A stretch of DNA of 64,000 bases, from NCBI GenBank assembly GCA_028289285.1, contig JANQRF010000002.1, positions 372,001 to 436,000 on the forward strand, written 5' to 3'. Within the stretch, counting starts at the first letter, position 1; each line of letters starts with the position of its first letter. The position numbers and the translations under genes are program-made. This stretch comes from Alphaproteobacteria bacterium (lineage in GTDB: Bacteria; Pseudomonadota; Alphaproteobacteria; Micavibrionales; Micavibrionaceae). The notes under the pieces are model-generated. The model was not told where the DNA came from, searched no databases, and saw only the letters and a program-made list of their open reading frames with translations. Below, piece by piece: positions 35,293 to 44,643 of the stretch.

Positions 35293-36366
35293 ATGAAAAT
35301 CGGGATTTTAACCAGCGGCGGAGATTGTGCAGGCCTCAATGCGGCTGTTGGCGCGGTCACCATTGCCGCGGCCCAGAACGGCATTGAAACGCTGGGGATT
35401 CGGCGGGGCTCTGTTGGCCTGATGGGCGATGAGCCGGACTATATAAGCCTGAATGCCGAGAAATTCACACATGATCTCATGCATAAGCCCAGCACCTTTT
35501 TAGGGACAACCAATAAGGGCAATCCGTTCCAGTACCCAGACGGGAAGGGCGCTTTTGACGACCGCTCGGATGAGATTATCCGCAATATCAAAAAGCTTGG
35601 CATTGATACGCTGATCGGCATTGGCGGGGACGGCAGCCTGGAAATCCTTCATAACATCACCGAAAAAGGCGGGGTGAACCTGATCTGGATTCCTAAAACA
35701 ATTGATAATGATGTGGATGAGACGGAGCTTGCGGTCGGGTTTTATTCAGCCGTCAGCACGGCCAATAATTTTCTGAATAATCTACATGCAACGGCACAAA
35801 CCCATGACGTGGTGATGATCACGGAGATTATGGGCCGGGATGCGGGGCATCTGGCGCTCCATTCCGGCCTGGCAGCATCTGCCGATATCATCCTGATCCC
35901 CGAAATTCCCTATAACCTGGATGCGATTGTGAAGAAATACCAATCCATCAAGGAAAGCGGGCGCAATTATGCACAGATCGTTGTCTCCGAGGCGGTAAAA
36001 GACCTGAACGGCAACAAGGTCCAGCGTAAAAGCGCCAGCGGCAAGGTGGTCTATGGCGGGATCGGTGAATATCTGAAAGCCAAGCTGGGCGAAGTTTTAA
36101 AGGCTGAAATCCGGGTGCAGAGCCCCGGCCATACGCTGCGGGGCTGTGCGCCGACGGCGCAGGATATGATCCTGGCCAAGCAATACGGACAAAAGGCGGT
36201 CGAGCTTATTTTGCAAAAGAAAACAGGGCGCATGGTGGCAATGCGAGATGGCGATATTGTCGATGTTGATGTGCGCGAGGTGGCAGGCAAAAGCCGGGCC
36301 GTGGACGTGGACGGCGATATGGTTCATACTGCGCGGGCGCTTAATATTTCGTTCGGAGATGAATAG
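35293..36366 (+). CDS. 6-phosphofructokinase
   Basis: Glycolytic phosphotransferase, 357 aa, family PFKA. It starts GILTSGGDCAGLNA; phosphoryl-donor motif GGDGS at 111-115 and substrate motif PKTIDND at 134-140. PPi-dependent enzymes usually have GGDD at the first site, while ATP enzymes have GGDG. Lys135 in PKTIDND is common in the PPi-type lineage. The combination fits the mixed group that includes ATP-using members, so donor choice is uncertain. AGGGG precedes the ATG. The PH-domain gene follows by 2 bp. Confidence 0.9.
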   Translation: MKIGILTSGGDCAGLNAAVGAVTIAAAQNGIETLGIRRGSVGLMGDEPDYISLNAEKFTHDLMHKPSTFLGTTNKGNPFQYPDGKGAFDDRSDEIIRNIKKLGIDTLIGIGGDGSLEILHNITEKGGVNLIWIPKTIDNDVDETELAVGFYSAVSTANNFLNNLHATAQTHDVVMITEIMGRDAGHLALHSGLAASADIILIPEIPYNLDAIVKKYQSIKESGRNYAQIVVSEAVKDLNGNKVQRKSASGKVVYGGIGEYLKAKLGEVLKAEIRVQSPGHTLRGCAPTAQDMILAKQYGQKAVELILQKKTGRMVAMRDGDIVDVDVREVAGKSRAVDVDGDMVHTARALNISFGDE

Positions 36367-36368
36367 AA

Positions 36369-36914
36369 ATGCATTCGCTTCAATATATTCAGCAATCGCT
36401 GACCCAGGATGAAGAGCTGGTCCATGCCGGGGAATTTCACTGGATGTATACGGTCTCGGCTTATTCAAATATTGTTTTCGGGGTCATTTTCGGGATTTTG
36501 ATTTTGGTTTTTGCGATCAAGATGGAGCCGGTAATGTTCGGCAACCCCGTCTTTCAGGAACTCAGCACGCTCCAGAAAATCCAGACATTACATCCGGGCA
36601 TCAAGATTTTAACTTTCTTTGTGATCCTGATGGGGATTTTGAAATTCGTCCAGATGATGATCGTTAAAGCGACGACTGAAATTGCGATTACCAATAAACG
36701 CCTGGTCTATAAGCGCGGTCTTGTTGCGCGCTATGTCGGCGAGATGAGCATCGACCGGATTGAAGGGGTCAATGTTCTTCAGGGCATTCTCGGCCGGATT
36801 TTCAATTACGGCCGCGTCATGGTCCGAGGCATGGGTGTTGGCGAGGTTGTGCTTCCGCCAATCGCTGAGCCCGTCAAATTCCGCCAAGCCATCGAAAAAG
36901 CGAAATCCGTCTGA
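36369..36914 (+). CDS. Membrane protein with bacterial PH domain
   Basis: 181 aa. Two membrane segments (about 31-50 and 77-97) precede a bacterial PH (bPH_2/DUF304) domain: TTEIAITNKRLVYKRG, DRIEGVNVLQGILGRIFNYG and VMVRGMGVGEVVLPPIAEP. Such proteins are membrane-tethered with a cytoplasmic PH domain; their function is largely unknown. It is in an apparent operon with pfk. Confidence 0.85.
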   Translation: MHSLQYIQQSLTQDEELVHAGEFHWMYTVSAYSNIVFGVIFGILILVFAIKMEPVMFGNPVFQELSTLQKIQTLHPGIKILTFFVILMGILKFVQMMIVKATTEIAITNKRLVYKRGLVARYVGEMSIDRIEGVNVLQGILGRIFNYGRVMVRGMGVGEVVLPPIAEPVKFRQAIEKAKSV

Positions 36915-36983
36915 TTTTTTATTGACATAGCACGCATTATTTTGACATAAAATATTGTATATTTTTCAGTTAGGACATATGCA

Positions 36984-37367
36984 ATGAAAGTTATAAGAAC
37001 CAGTCTTACGGCAGGAGCAATGTTGGTCTTTGCAAGTACAGCCAATGCCGAAACGATTGATAACTATCCTGATTTTGACACATGTCGAGAGCAAGCTTCT
37101 TCTATAACTTTGGGTGAGCTTGCTGCACAAAAGGGAGATACTGGTGCAGCGAGGGTTACAAAGTTTTTACAATGCCGAATTGGTTTTGAAAATGCTAATC
37201 GTTATTTTGGTACGGCTCTTGAGCTTCCTGATGAAATCTTATTAGAAGTTAGAAAGATGTGTGTGCATTCAGGGCCAAAACTGGCATTTGGTACGCCACT
37301 CGCTGAAGTCTTATGTGCTGCCCGATATCAAAAAACTCATTATGATCCGGATGCGCTTGAGATATAA
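36984..37367 (+). CDS. Secreted hypothetical protein
   Basis: 127 aa with a Sec signal peptide (about 1-22, ending ANA). The mature part has four Cys residues (DTCREQ, LQCRIG, KMCVHS, VLCAAR), suggesting disulfides in the periplasm. The AGGA-N8-ATG spacing supports the start. No family recognised. It sits between the PH-domain gene and ilvD and is more A+T-rich than both. Confidence 0.65.
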   Translation: MKVIRTSLTAGAMLVFASTANAETIDNYPDFDTCREQASSITLGELAAQKGDTGAARVTKFLQCRIGFENANRYFGTALELPDEILLEVRKMCVHSGPKLAFGTPLAEVLCAARYQKTHYDPDALEI

Positions 37368-37452
37368 TATATTCAGCTTTTTTAAATATTAAATCTCCCC
37401 GTGACTTTGCGTCTTTTGTGCTTTAAGCAATAAAAAAACACGAGGGATAGCC

Positions 37453-39177
37453 ATGACATCAAAATCCTGGGACAAATCAAAATTGCCGAGCCGGCATGTG
37501 ACGGTGGGCCCGAAATCTGCACCGCACCGGGCGATGCTCTATGCGATGGGGATCACCGAAGAGGAAATGGCCCAACCTTTGGTCGGCGTGGCCACCTGCT
37601 GGAACGAGGCGGCTCCGTGTAATATTGCGCTGTCCCGCCAGGCACAAGCCGTGAAGGTTGGTGTGAAAGAAGCCTCCGGTACGCCGCGCGAATTTACAAC
37701 CATCACTGTGACAGACGGCATTGCGATGGGTCATGAAGGGATGCGTTCTTCGCTGCCGTCCCGCGATGCGATTGCTGATACGGTCGAGCTCACGATGCGC
37801 GGACATTGCTATGATGCGCTGGTGGGGCTTGCGGGGTGTGATAAATCCCTGCCGGGCATGATGATGTCGATGCTGCGGCTCAATGTGCCGAGCGTATTTA
37901 TGTATGGCGGATCGATCCTGCCCGGCAAATTCCGCGGCGAAGATGTGACCATCATTGATGTGTTTGAAGGGGTTGGTAAACACGCGACGGGCGAATTCTC
38001 TGATGAAGACCTGAAAGAAATGGAATGCAATGCTTGCCCGTCAGCAGGAGCCTGCGGCGGTCAGTTTACAGCCAATACAATGGCTTGTGTCTCTGAAGCA
38101 ATCGGTTTGGCATTGCCGGGTTCTGCAGGTGCGCCCGCACCGTATGAAACGCGTGATGAATATGCCATCGCCTCTGGTCAGGCGGTGATGAAGCTGATTG
38201 AAAAGCAGCTCCGCCCGCGGGATATTTGTGATCGCAAGGCGTTTGAAAATGCAGCTGCGATTGTTTCTGCCACGGGCGGATCCACGAATGCGGCTCTGCA
38301 TTTGCCGGCCATGGCGCATGAGGCGGGGATTGATTTTGATCTCTTTGATGTCGCCGAGATTTTCAAGAAAACGCCGCTCATTGCCGATCTCAAACCCGGC
38401 GGGAAATATGTCGCTAAAGACATGTTCGAAGCAGGCGGCGTGCAGGTCGTGATTAAAGAGCTTCTTGATGGCGGATACATTCATGGCGATTGCATGACCG
38501 TGACGGGAAAGACCATCGCCGAAAACTGCGCGGATGCGATCCGCCGGGACGACCAGGATGTAATTTATTCAATCAATAACCCGATCTCCAAGACAGGGGG
38601 CGTGGTCGGTTTGAAAGGAAACCTCGCACCGGAAGGGGCGATTGTGAAAGTGGCCGGGCTGGAGAGCAAAGTCTTTGAGGGGCCTGCGCGCTGTTTTGAT
38701 TCTGAAGAAGAATGTCTTCAGGCTGTTTTGGATCAGAAATATGAAGAAGGTGACGTCCTCATTGTGCGCTATGAAGGGCCGAAAGGCGGGCCGGGCATGC
38801 GCGAAATGCTGGCGACCACGGGCGCGATTTACGGGCAGGGTATGGGCGGCAAAGTGGCCCTTATCACTGATGGTCGTTTTAGTGGCGGGACCCGCGGTTT
38901 TTGTATCGGTCATGTCGGGCCGGAGGCAGCCGTTGGCGGGCCAATCGGGCTTTTGAAAGATGGCGATATCATCAAGATGGATGCCGATGCCGGGACCCTT
39001 GAGGTTCAGCTATCCGGTGAAGAGCTGGAGGCGCGCCGCAAAGACTGGAAGCCGCGCGAAACACTTTATACATCCGGGTCCATCTGGAAGTTTGCCCAGC
39101 TTGCAGGGCCTGCCCGCACAGGCGCGGTCACACACCCGGGCGGCAAAGACGAAAAACATACCTTCGCGGACCTTTAA
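37453..39177 (+). CDS. ilvD: Dihydroxy-acid dehydratase
   Basis: Iron-sulfur enzyme of Val, Ile and Leu synthesis; 574 aa. Cluster and metal ligands are seen in [14 protein letters not shown] and [21 protein letters not shown], and the C-terminal active-site Ser region is [21 protein letters not shown] (phosphogluconate dehydratase) is related, but [11 protein letters not shown] with [10 protein letters not shown] matches IlvD. It is monocistronic and followed by a palindromic repeat. Confidence 0.97.
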   Translation: MTSKSWDKSKLPSRHVTVGPKSAPHRAMLYAMGITEEEMAQPLVGVATCWNEAAPCNIALSRQAQAVKVGVKEASGTPREFTTITVTDGIAMGHEGMRSSLPSRDAIADTVELTMRGHCYDALVGLAGCDKSLPGMMMSMLRLNVPSVFMYGGSILPGKFRGEDVTIIDVFEGVGKHATGEFSDEDLKEMECNACPSAGACGGQFTANTMACVSEAIGLALPGSAGAPAPYETRDEYAIASGQAVMKLIEKQLRPRDICDRKAFENAAAIVSATGGSTNAALHLPAMAHEAGIDFDLFDVAEIFKKTPLIADLKPGGKYVAKDMFEAGGVQVVIKELLDGGYIHGDCMTVTGKTIAENCADAIRRDDQDVIYSINNPISKTGGVVGLKGNLAPEGAIVKVAGLESKVFEGPARCFDSEEECLQAVLDQKYEEGDVLIVRYEGPKGGPGMREMLATTGAIYGQGMGGKVALITDGRFSGGTRGFCIGHVGPEAAVGGPIGLLKDGDIIKMDADAGTLEVQLSGEELEARRKDWKPRETLYTSGSIWKFAQLAGPARTGAVTHPGGKDEKHTFADL

Positions 39178-39180
39178 AAA

Positions 39181-39360
39181 ACCTCTCCCATAGGGAGAGG
39201 GCAACGAGGCTTCGCGGCTTTGCCGCGATATAGCCGAGTGGGTGAGGGGTTAGAATCTTTCCTTTGAAACTCATATTAAACACCCTCACCCAGCTTCATC
39301 TAAACTCAACCTCACGGCTTCGTTAAGATTGTGCAACCCTCTCCCTGAAGGGAGAGGGAT
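39181..39360. repeat. Second copy of the CCCTCACCC / CTCTCCC multi-hairpin repeat
   Basis: A hairpin CCTCTCCC-ATA-GGGAGAGG (39182-39200) starts 4 bp after the ilvD stop. GGGTGAGGG pairs with CCCTCACCC further on (39239-39292 region). A perfect 10 bp hairpin CCCTCTCCCT / AGGGAGAGGG lies at 39337-39358. The blocks CCCTCACCCAGCT and AACCCTCTCCC are shared with 13679-13815. It fills most of the 262 bp gap before the L,D-transpeptidase. Confidence 0.7.
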
Positions 39361-39439
39361 TTTCTTTCTTTTAAAATCCCGTCTTTTTTGTAATTCTGAT
39401 CAGGCAGGATTCCTCATCTTACCTGACAGGTTTTTTACG

Positions 39440-41185
39440 ATGTCTCGCAAACGTCTTGTTTATGTCACCGGTTTTCTCGCCGCGGCCTTAATGATCGGCT
39501 TTTTGCTGCCCTTTGGGCTGGTGCATAGTCCTGCCATATCCAAAGCGCAAGCATCCGATATCGGGTTTTTGCAGGAATTTTTAAACGAAATTACGCCCGC
39601 CGCAGGTTCTGTTGAATCGGCGTCTCTTTTGACGGAAACGGGGATCGCAGGCGCGCTCAAAAAAGGGCGTATTCCGGGCTTAAGATTTTTTGATGCGCCG
39701 GGCATGCGTGCTTTTTATGAAGCCCGCAATTACGAGCCGCTCTGGCTGCGCGGATCAACGCGGATCAAATCGGATGTGGATGATGTCATAAAGCTCATGG
39801 AAAAAAGCTGGAAGCACGGCTTAAACCCTGAAAATTATCATATAAGTAAACTTTGGGAGCTTTATAAAGCTGACCCCAAAATGACCCGTTTTGAACTTGA
39901 GCTGGCGATGAGCGATGCGGCCATTCGCTATGGCCGGGACCTGACGGGCATGCGCATTGATCCGGGCCGGATTGCCCAGAAATCAAAATATTGGCAGCAG
40001 CCGATGCTGGGCGTGGATATCCTGAATTATGTCGCAGAAACCAGAAACGGGGCACGGGCGCTGCGTCGTCTGGCCCCGCAAGGCGAGCTCTATGAAGAAT
40101 TGCAGGATGAGCTCGTGAACTTGCTAACGGCACCTGAAGAAGAAGTTCAGAAAGTCCGCCTGTTCAGAGGCGCGCTGCGCCCGGGTAATTCGCACCGGGC
40201 GGTGAGAGATGTCAGGCTGCGCCTTGGTCTTGATCCGGCGCAGGCGGTCAATGGCGAATATGTGTATGATGAGCCTCTTTTGGAGGCAGTGCTTGCCTTT
40301 CAGCGCAGGCACGGGCTGCACCCGGATGGCATAATCGGTCCGCAAACGGCTCAGATCATGAATATGACCCGGCAGGATAAAATCTATCAGATCCTGGCTA
40401 ATCTGGAACGCATGCGGTGGGTGGAACAGGAAAAGCCGGAGAAATATGTGCTTGTGAATGTGCCCTCTGCGCGGCTTTGGGCGGTAGAGCGTGGGCGCAC
40501 GAAGCTGGATATGCCGGTCATTGTCGGCACCAAAGACCGGGAAACGATTGCCTTTCGCACGGAAATTACAGGCATTCGGTTTAATCCGAACTGGACCGTG
40601 CCCCGGACCATCAAACGCGAAGATTATCTGCCGAGATTGCAGGAAGACCCGCATTATCTGACCAAGCGCGGTATTGAAATGATTGAGGGGCGGGGGCGTG
40701 AAGCACAAACCATCGACCCGGAAACGATTGACTGGCAGGAAATCAGCTTTGAGGAAATGGATGGAATCCGCATGGTGCAGGCACCGGGGCGGGCTAATCC
40801 GCTCGGGCGCGTACGTATCCTGATGGCCAATCCCTATAATATCTATTTGCATGATACGAATAATAAAAAGCTCTTCAGCCGGGTGAACCGGACCTTAAGT
40901 TCCGGCTGTATTCGTGTTGCCGAACCTGAAAAGCTTGCGATGTTCCTGATGGACGGCAAGCAAAGCTGGAATGAAGAGAGCATGCAGGCCGTCTTTGACC
41001 GCGGACGTATGCGCGATATTGCAACGCCGGAGCCTGTGCCCGTCTATATTCTGTACCAGACTGTCTGGCTGGATGAGCGCGGGCGCCTTATTTTCGGGGC
41101 GGATGTCTATGGGCGGGATAAAAAGCTGATCCAGGCGCTCAAAGCCCGCAATTCTATCCACATTCCTAAGGCGGATGAAATTTAA
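39440..41185 (+). CDS. L,D-transpeptidase with peptidoglycan-binding domain (YcbB-like)
   Basis: 581 aa from the ATG at 39440; the N-terminal extension upstream lacks family similarity. A signal anchor or peptide (about 8-30) sends it to the periplasm. A YcbB-type scaffold domain is followed by a peptidoglycan-binding repeat (about 277-310, AVLAFQRRHGLHPDGIIGPQT) and a YkuD domain (about 336-545) with the catalytic C490 in LSSGCIRVAEPE and HDTNNKKLFSR. It forms 3-3 crosslinks or attaches proteins to peptidoglycan. The DUF882 gene follows, after its own promoter. Confidence 0.93.
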   Translation: MSRKRLVYVTGFLAAALMIGFLLPFGLVHSPAISKAQASDIGFLQEFLNEITPAAGSVESASLLTETGIAGALKKGRIPGLRFFDAPGMRAFYEARNYEPLWLRGSTRIKSDVDDVIKLMEKSWKHGLNPENYHISKLWELYKADPKMTRFELELAMSDAAIRYGRDLTGMRIDPGRIAQKSKYWQQPMLGVDILNYVAETRNGARALRRLAPQGELYEELQDELVNLLTAPEEEVQKVRLFRGALRPGNSHRAVRDVRLRLGLDPAQAVNGEYVYDEPLLEAVLAFQRRHGLHPDGIIGPQTAQIMNMTRQDKIYQILANLERMRWVEQEKPEKYVLVNVPSARLWAVERGRTKLDMPVIVGTKDRETIAFRTEITGIRFNPNWTVPRTIKREDYLPRLQEDPHYLTKRGIEMIEGRGREAQTIDPETIDWQEISFEEMDGIRMVQAPGRANPLGRVRILMANPYNIYLHDTNNKKLFSRVNRTLSSGCIRVAEPEKLAMFLMDGKQSWNEESMQAVFDRGRMRDIATPEPVPVYILYQTVWLDERGRLIFGADVYGRDKKLIQALKARNSIHIPKADEI

Positions 41186-41257
41186 CGATTTATTGAGCTA
41201 TTTCAGGCAGTTTTACGAAGTGCTTTGATTATATAAAATAGTGGCGTATAATGGTCT

Positions 41258-41285
41258 TTGACACAGAATTTCTTTTCTGTATAAA
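41258..41285 (+). promoter_or_regulatory. Sigma-70-type promoter for the DUF882 gene
   Basis: TTGACA (41258-41263) and TATAAA (41280-41285) separated by 16 bp, near consensus. The predicted start is about 57 bp before the ATG at 41349. Confidence 0.6.
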
Positions 41286-41348
41286 CGGCTCTTAATTTTA
41301 ACGGTTAGACCTAGTTTTATTCATCATTACAAACAATATTTTTAAACT

Positions 41349-41918
41349 ATGACACACATCATTGATCGTCGTTCTTTTTTGTCTATCGGGGCCGGGCTTG
41401 CTGGTGCAGCGCTGACCAATCCGGCTTTTGCCATGGTTATTCCAGAGCGCAAACCTGCCAAGCCGGAGACATACGGCCAGCGTATTATCAGCTTTAAAAA
41501 CCAGCATACAGGCGATGTTTTTTCAGGCGCCTATCGTGTAGGCGATAAATATATCCCGGATGCATTCGATAAAATTAATTTCGTGATGCGCGATCATCGC
41601 TCGGATGAAATCTTTCCGATTGACCCGCGCGTGATCGATATTATGTACTCGGTCCATAAAGCAACGGGGAGCTCAGCGCCGTTTGAAATTCTTTCCGGTT
41701 ACCGCTGTCCGAAAACAAATGCGATGTTGCGGGCAAAATCCGGCGGCGTTGCCAGAAACTCCCTGCACATGACAGGTCAGGCTGTGGATGTACGCCTGCC
41801 CGGTCATTCCATGCGCCACGTGCGGGATATTGCCAAGAGCCTCAAAGCCGGAGGCGTCGGCTATTACCGCCGCAGTAATTTCGTCCATATGGACACAGGT
41901 AACGTCCGTAGCTGGTAA
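41349..41918 (+). CDS. YcbK/DUF882-family murein endopeptidase-like protein
   Basis: 189 aa. A Tat-type signal DRRSFLSIGAGLAGAAL at about 6-22 predicts export in folded form. The M15A-like (MepK/YcbK) zinc fold is visible: SGYRCPKTNAML, the SLHMTGQAVDV block with a His and an Asp ligand, and the VHMDTG His near the end. Homologues cut peptide crosslinks in peptidoglycan. It is adjacent to the L,D-transpeptidase, a common pairing for 3-3 crosslink turnover. No ribosome-binding site is evident. Confidence 0.9.
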   Translation: MTHIIDRRSFLSIGAGLAGAALTNPAFAMVIPERKPAKPETYGQRIISFKNQHTGDVFSGAYRVGDKYIPDAFDKINFVMRDHRSDEIFPIDPRVIDIMYSVHKATGSSAPFEILSGYRCPKTNAMLRAKSGGVARNSLHMTGQAVDVRLPGHSMRHVRDIAKSLKAGGVGYYRRSNFVHMDTGNVRSW

Positions 41919-41949
41919 TTTGCGCGCCACGCCGCTATAACCCTTTCCC

Positions 41950-42468
41950 ATGATATTGATTGCATTCGGGGCTAATCTGCCCGGCAAAGCTGGTGCGCCG
42001 CAGGACACGTTTCTTGCGGCCTTAAAAGCCATGGACGAGGCAGGGCTGACAGTCTTAAAACGCTCTTCTCTCTGGCGAACCTCTCCCGTGGATGTGCCGG
42101 ACAAACAACCCGACTATGTAAATGCTGTTCTGCAGGTGGAAACAGATTTGCCACCGCAGGCCCTGTTAGAATCTTTGTTGGCGATCGAACAACAATTTGG
42201 CCGTGTGCGGACGTTCAAAAACGCAGCGAAATCCATTGATCTTGATGTGATTGCCTATGACAACCAGGTGCTGGGCGACCCTTCAAAGTCCGAAGAGTTA
42301 ATTATCCCGCATCCGCGCATGCAGGGCCGGGCCTTTGTTTTGCTGCCATTGCAGGAAATAGCGCCGGACTGGATGCACCCTGTGAGCGCAAAATCTCTGG
42401 CTGATCTGGTTGCCGCACTGCCTAAGGATCAAAAAGCTGAAAAGATTGAGGGCCGTGATGCAGCTTGA
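41950..42468 (+). CDS. folK: 7,8-dihydro-6-hydroxymethylpterin pyrophosphokinase
   Basis: Folate-pathway kinase, 172 aa. IAFGANLPGKAG is the start of the fold; RSSLWRTSPVDVPDKQPDYVNAV and RSxDLD-like KSIDLDVIAYD with IIPHPRM carry substrate and metal contacts. Its 3' end overlaps folP by 11 bp. Confidence 0.95.
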   Translation: MILIAFGANLPGKAGAPQDTFLAALKAMDEAGLTVLKRSSLWRTSPVDVPDKQPDYVNAVLQVETDLPPQALLESLLAIEQQFGRVRTFKNAAKSIDLDVIAYDNQVLGDPSKSEELIIPHPRMQGRAFVLLPLQEIAPDWMHPVSAKSLADLVAALPKDQKAEKIEGRDAA

Positions 42469-43285
42469 CTTCATGCACGGCCCAATCCTTATGGGTATTT
42501 TAAACATTACGCCCGATAGTTTTTACGATGGCGGGCAAAATGATACGGTGCAAACGGTTTTAAAACGCGCCGGCACTATGGTTCAAAATGGTGCACGGAT
42601 TCTCGATATTGGAGGAGAATCAGCGCGTCCGGGCGCAAAGCCTGTGACCGCAAAAGAAGAGCAAGAACGTGTCATTCCTGTTATAGAAGCTGTATCAGAA
42701 CAATTTCCGGAGACTCGCATTTCTATTGATACGCGCAATGCATCAACGATGCAGGCTGCACTGGAAACAGGCGCAGGCATGATTAACGATATCACAGCGC
42801 TGACATATGACCCCGATGCCTTGAAAATCGTTTCAGATCATAAAGTGCCTGTGTGCCTGATGCATATGAAGGGCGAACCGGGCACCATGCAAAAAGACCC
42901 AAAGTATGACGATGTTGTGCAGGAGGTTTATGCGTATCTGAAAGAACGGCGTGATGTCTGTGTCGATGCAGGTTTGGATCAAGCACAAATCATTTTAGAC
43001 CCAGGCATAGGTTTTGGTAAAACTTTAGAACATAATCTGAAGCTTTTGACTCAAATTGATAAATTTCATTCTTTAAATTGTCCTGTGATGCTCGGCGCGT
43101 CGCGAAAAAGCTTCATTGAAAAACTCATCCCGGGTACACCTGCCGAGGACCGGTTGCCGGGCTCTCTGGCGGCAGCCCTCTGGGCATACCAAAGAGGCGT
43201 TCAGATTTTCCGGGTGCATGACGTGCCTGAAACCGCGCAGGCGATTCAGGTTTTCAGCGCGATTTCTTCTGTGCCGTCGTCGTGA
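42458..43285 (+). CDS. folP: Dihydropteroate synthase
   Basis: Joins p-aminobenzoate to the pterin; target of sulfonamides. 275 aa from the ATG at 42458, which overlaps the folK end and has GAGGG 5 bp upstream; a longer frame from 42410 is less likely. TIM-barrel motifs are MGILNITPDSFYDGG, DIGGESARPGA, SIDTRN, NDITAL, LMHMKGEPGTMQ, DPGIGFGK and GASRKSF. The protein ends 40 bp inside the convergent phosphatase gene. Confidence 0.96.
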   Translation: MQLDFMHGPILMGILNITPDSFYDGGQNDTVQTVLKRAGTMVQNGARILDIGGESARPGAKPVTAKEEQERVIPVIEAVSEQFPETRISIDTRNASTMQAALETGAGMINDITALTYDPDALKIVSDHKVPVCLMHMKGEPGTMQKDPKYDDVVQEVYAYLKERRDVCVDAGLDQAQIILDPGIGFGKTLEHNLKLLTQIDKFHSLNCPVMLGASRKSFIEKLIPGTPAEDRLPGSLAAALWAYQRGVQIFRVHDVPETAQAIQVFSAISSVPSS

Positions 43286-43836
43286 TGCCTATGGATAAGC
43301 CAGGGAAAACTTTGCTCTGCACGAGGTGTGAATGCGTAAAGCTCGCAATTCTTCACACCGTGAAGAACCGCATCGTAATTCGCGCAAAAACCGCGAAATA
43401 TCCCGCCGTGACAGACAATCAGCGGACGCTGCGCCGAATGAGACAGCGCCGTCGTAAACCCACGCGCAACACGGGCGTTAAAGTCAATAATCGTTTCTCC
43501 GTCTGGCGGATTGACGCCATCCCAGATAGGATTACGTTCATGTGCATTCTGCCCCTGCCATGCACCAAAATGATGCTCTCCCAAATCGGCGATTTCAATC
43601 ATCTCAAGACCGAGATTTTGATTGAGGATATGTGCCGTATCCCGCGCCCTTGAAAGGTCGGAATGAATTACAATATCCGGTAGATTGCCCAGAGCGGTTA
43701 AAATTTTCTCTGCGGCGGCAGCTTGATCGCGACCCTTTTGTGTCAGTGGCGTATCCATCTGCCCGCTATAGATGCCCTGTAAATTCGCCTCACTCTCGCC
43801 ATGGCGGATCATGTAAAAAGGTTTTAGAGGAATCAT
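43246..43836 (-). CDS. Histidine phosphatase family protein
   Basis: 196 aa, branch 1 (phosphoglycerate-mutase-like). The phospho-accepting His is in MIRHGESEANLQG; the second His is in IVCHGGIFRG, and the HSDLSRARDTA Arg and GEHHFGAWQGQ Glu are present. The substrate is unknown; CobC- and GpmB-like relatives vary. It overlaps folP by 40 bp at the 3' ends and is 4 bp after the aspartate dehydrogenase stop. Confidence 0.88.
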   Translation of the reverse strand: MIPLKPFYMIRHGESEANLQGIYSGQMDTPLTQKGRDQAAAAEKILTALGNLPDIVIHSDLSRARDTAHILNQNLGLEMIEIADLGEHHFGAWQGQNAHERNPIWDGVNPPDGETIIDFNARVARGFTTALSHSAQRPLIVCHGGIFRGFCANYDAVLHGVKNCELYAFTPRAEQSFPWLIHRHHDDGTEEIALKT

Positions 43837-43840
43837 ACTC

Positions 43841-44614
43841 TTATCCTAACGCAATCGCTGCTGTGCGGCGTTTTAAAAGTGAGATTACGGAATAGGCTGC
43901 CTGCATGGAGCTTTTCGGGTTGGATGGATCAGGGACGTTCTCGATTTTTGAAGTAATTGTGCTCTCCGGCCCGGTGACGGTGATTTCATGCGTATTGTCT
44001 GCTGCGTGCGGGTCTGCCCAGACTTCGACTCGCGTCCTTTCCGGTCCGATACCGGCCAGACTTAACGTGGCCGCGACATTCACATTGGCTGGAAAGGCTT
44101 TGGCCGCGTCCAGAGCCGTGCCTTCAAAAATGCGTTTCTTTTCGCTTAAATGATCCAGGTCAATATTGTTAAGGGTCACGAACGGAGCCGCTTTCAATCC
44201 CGCAGGGGGCTTGGTGGTCGCAATTTTTGCACCTTTTATGTCGGCGCATCCAAGGGCCGATACAGCATCAAGACCCGCAAGCGCGCCGGACGGTACGCGG
44301 ATGCGTCCGGTGGACGCTTTTTGCATCTCTAAAATCTCCGGATGAATTAAGAGAGCACATGCAGAAAGCAAAATAAGTGTTTTATTTTGTTGTAAAACCT
44401 CTTTTGCTAATTCGGGAACTGCTGCAGGCGGAAGTGCTTCGATAATGATATCGCACTCTGTGGCCAATTCTTCAAACGACATAACAGGCACGTCAAAAGA
44501 CGGTTTGTCTAAATCTGCAATGCCGATCAACTTATACCCGTCTATCCCGTCTATCAGAGCTTTGGCGATGATAGATCCAAGCGCGCCGCAGCCTGCCAAT
44601 CCGACTTTTTCCAT
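43841..44614 (-). CDS. nadX: L-aspartate dehydrogenase-like protein
   Basis: 257 aa from the ATG at 44614; an in-frame start at 44635 is less likely. NAD(P)-binding motif GLAGCGALGSIIAKAL at about 4-19, then catalytic-region blocks TKPPAGLKAAPF, FPANVNVAATLSLAGIG, VEVWADPHAADNTHEI. The family oxidises aspartate to iminoaspartate, an alternative entry into NAD synthesis in place of NadB. nadA and nadC are not in the window. It appears co-transcribed with the phosphatase gene and is divergent from recO. Confidence 0.88.
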   Translation of the reverse strand: MEKVGLAGCGALGSIIAKALIDGIDGYKLIGIADLDKPSFDVPVMSFEELATECDIIIEALPPAAVPELAKEVLQQNKTLILLSACALLIHPEILEMQKASTGRIRVPSGALAGLDAVSALGCADIKGAKIATTKPPAGLKAAPFVTLNNIDLDHLSEKKRIFEGTALDAAKAFPANVNVAATLSLAGIGPERTRVEVWADPHAADNTHEITVTGPESTITSKIENVPDPSNPKSSMQAAYSVISLLKRRTAAIALG

Positions 44615-44643
44615 TTTTTGAAACCTCGTATACACTATCTGAC

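Noticed and set aside
35439..35621. Small minus-strand frame in pfk
   Set aside because: Shadow frame; no evidence of coding.
37384..37420. Further decayed repeat copy before ilvD (CCCCGTGACTTTGCGTC)
   Set aside because: It recalls the CTCTGTGTC arm, but the similarity is too weak to support.
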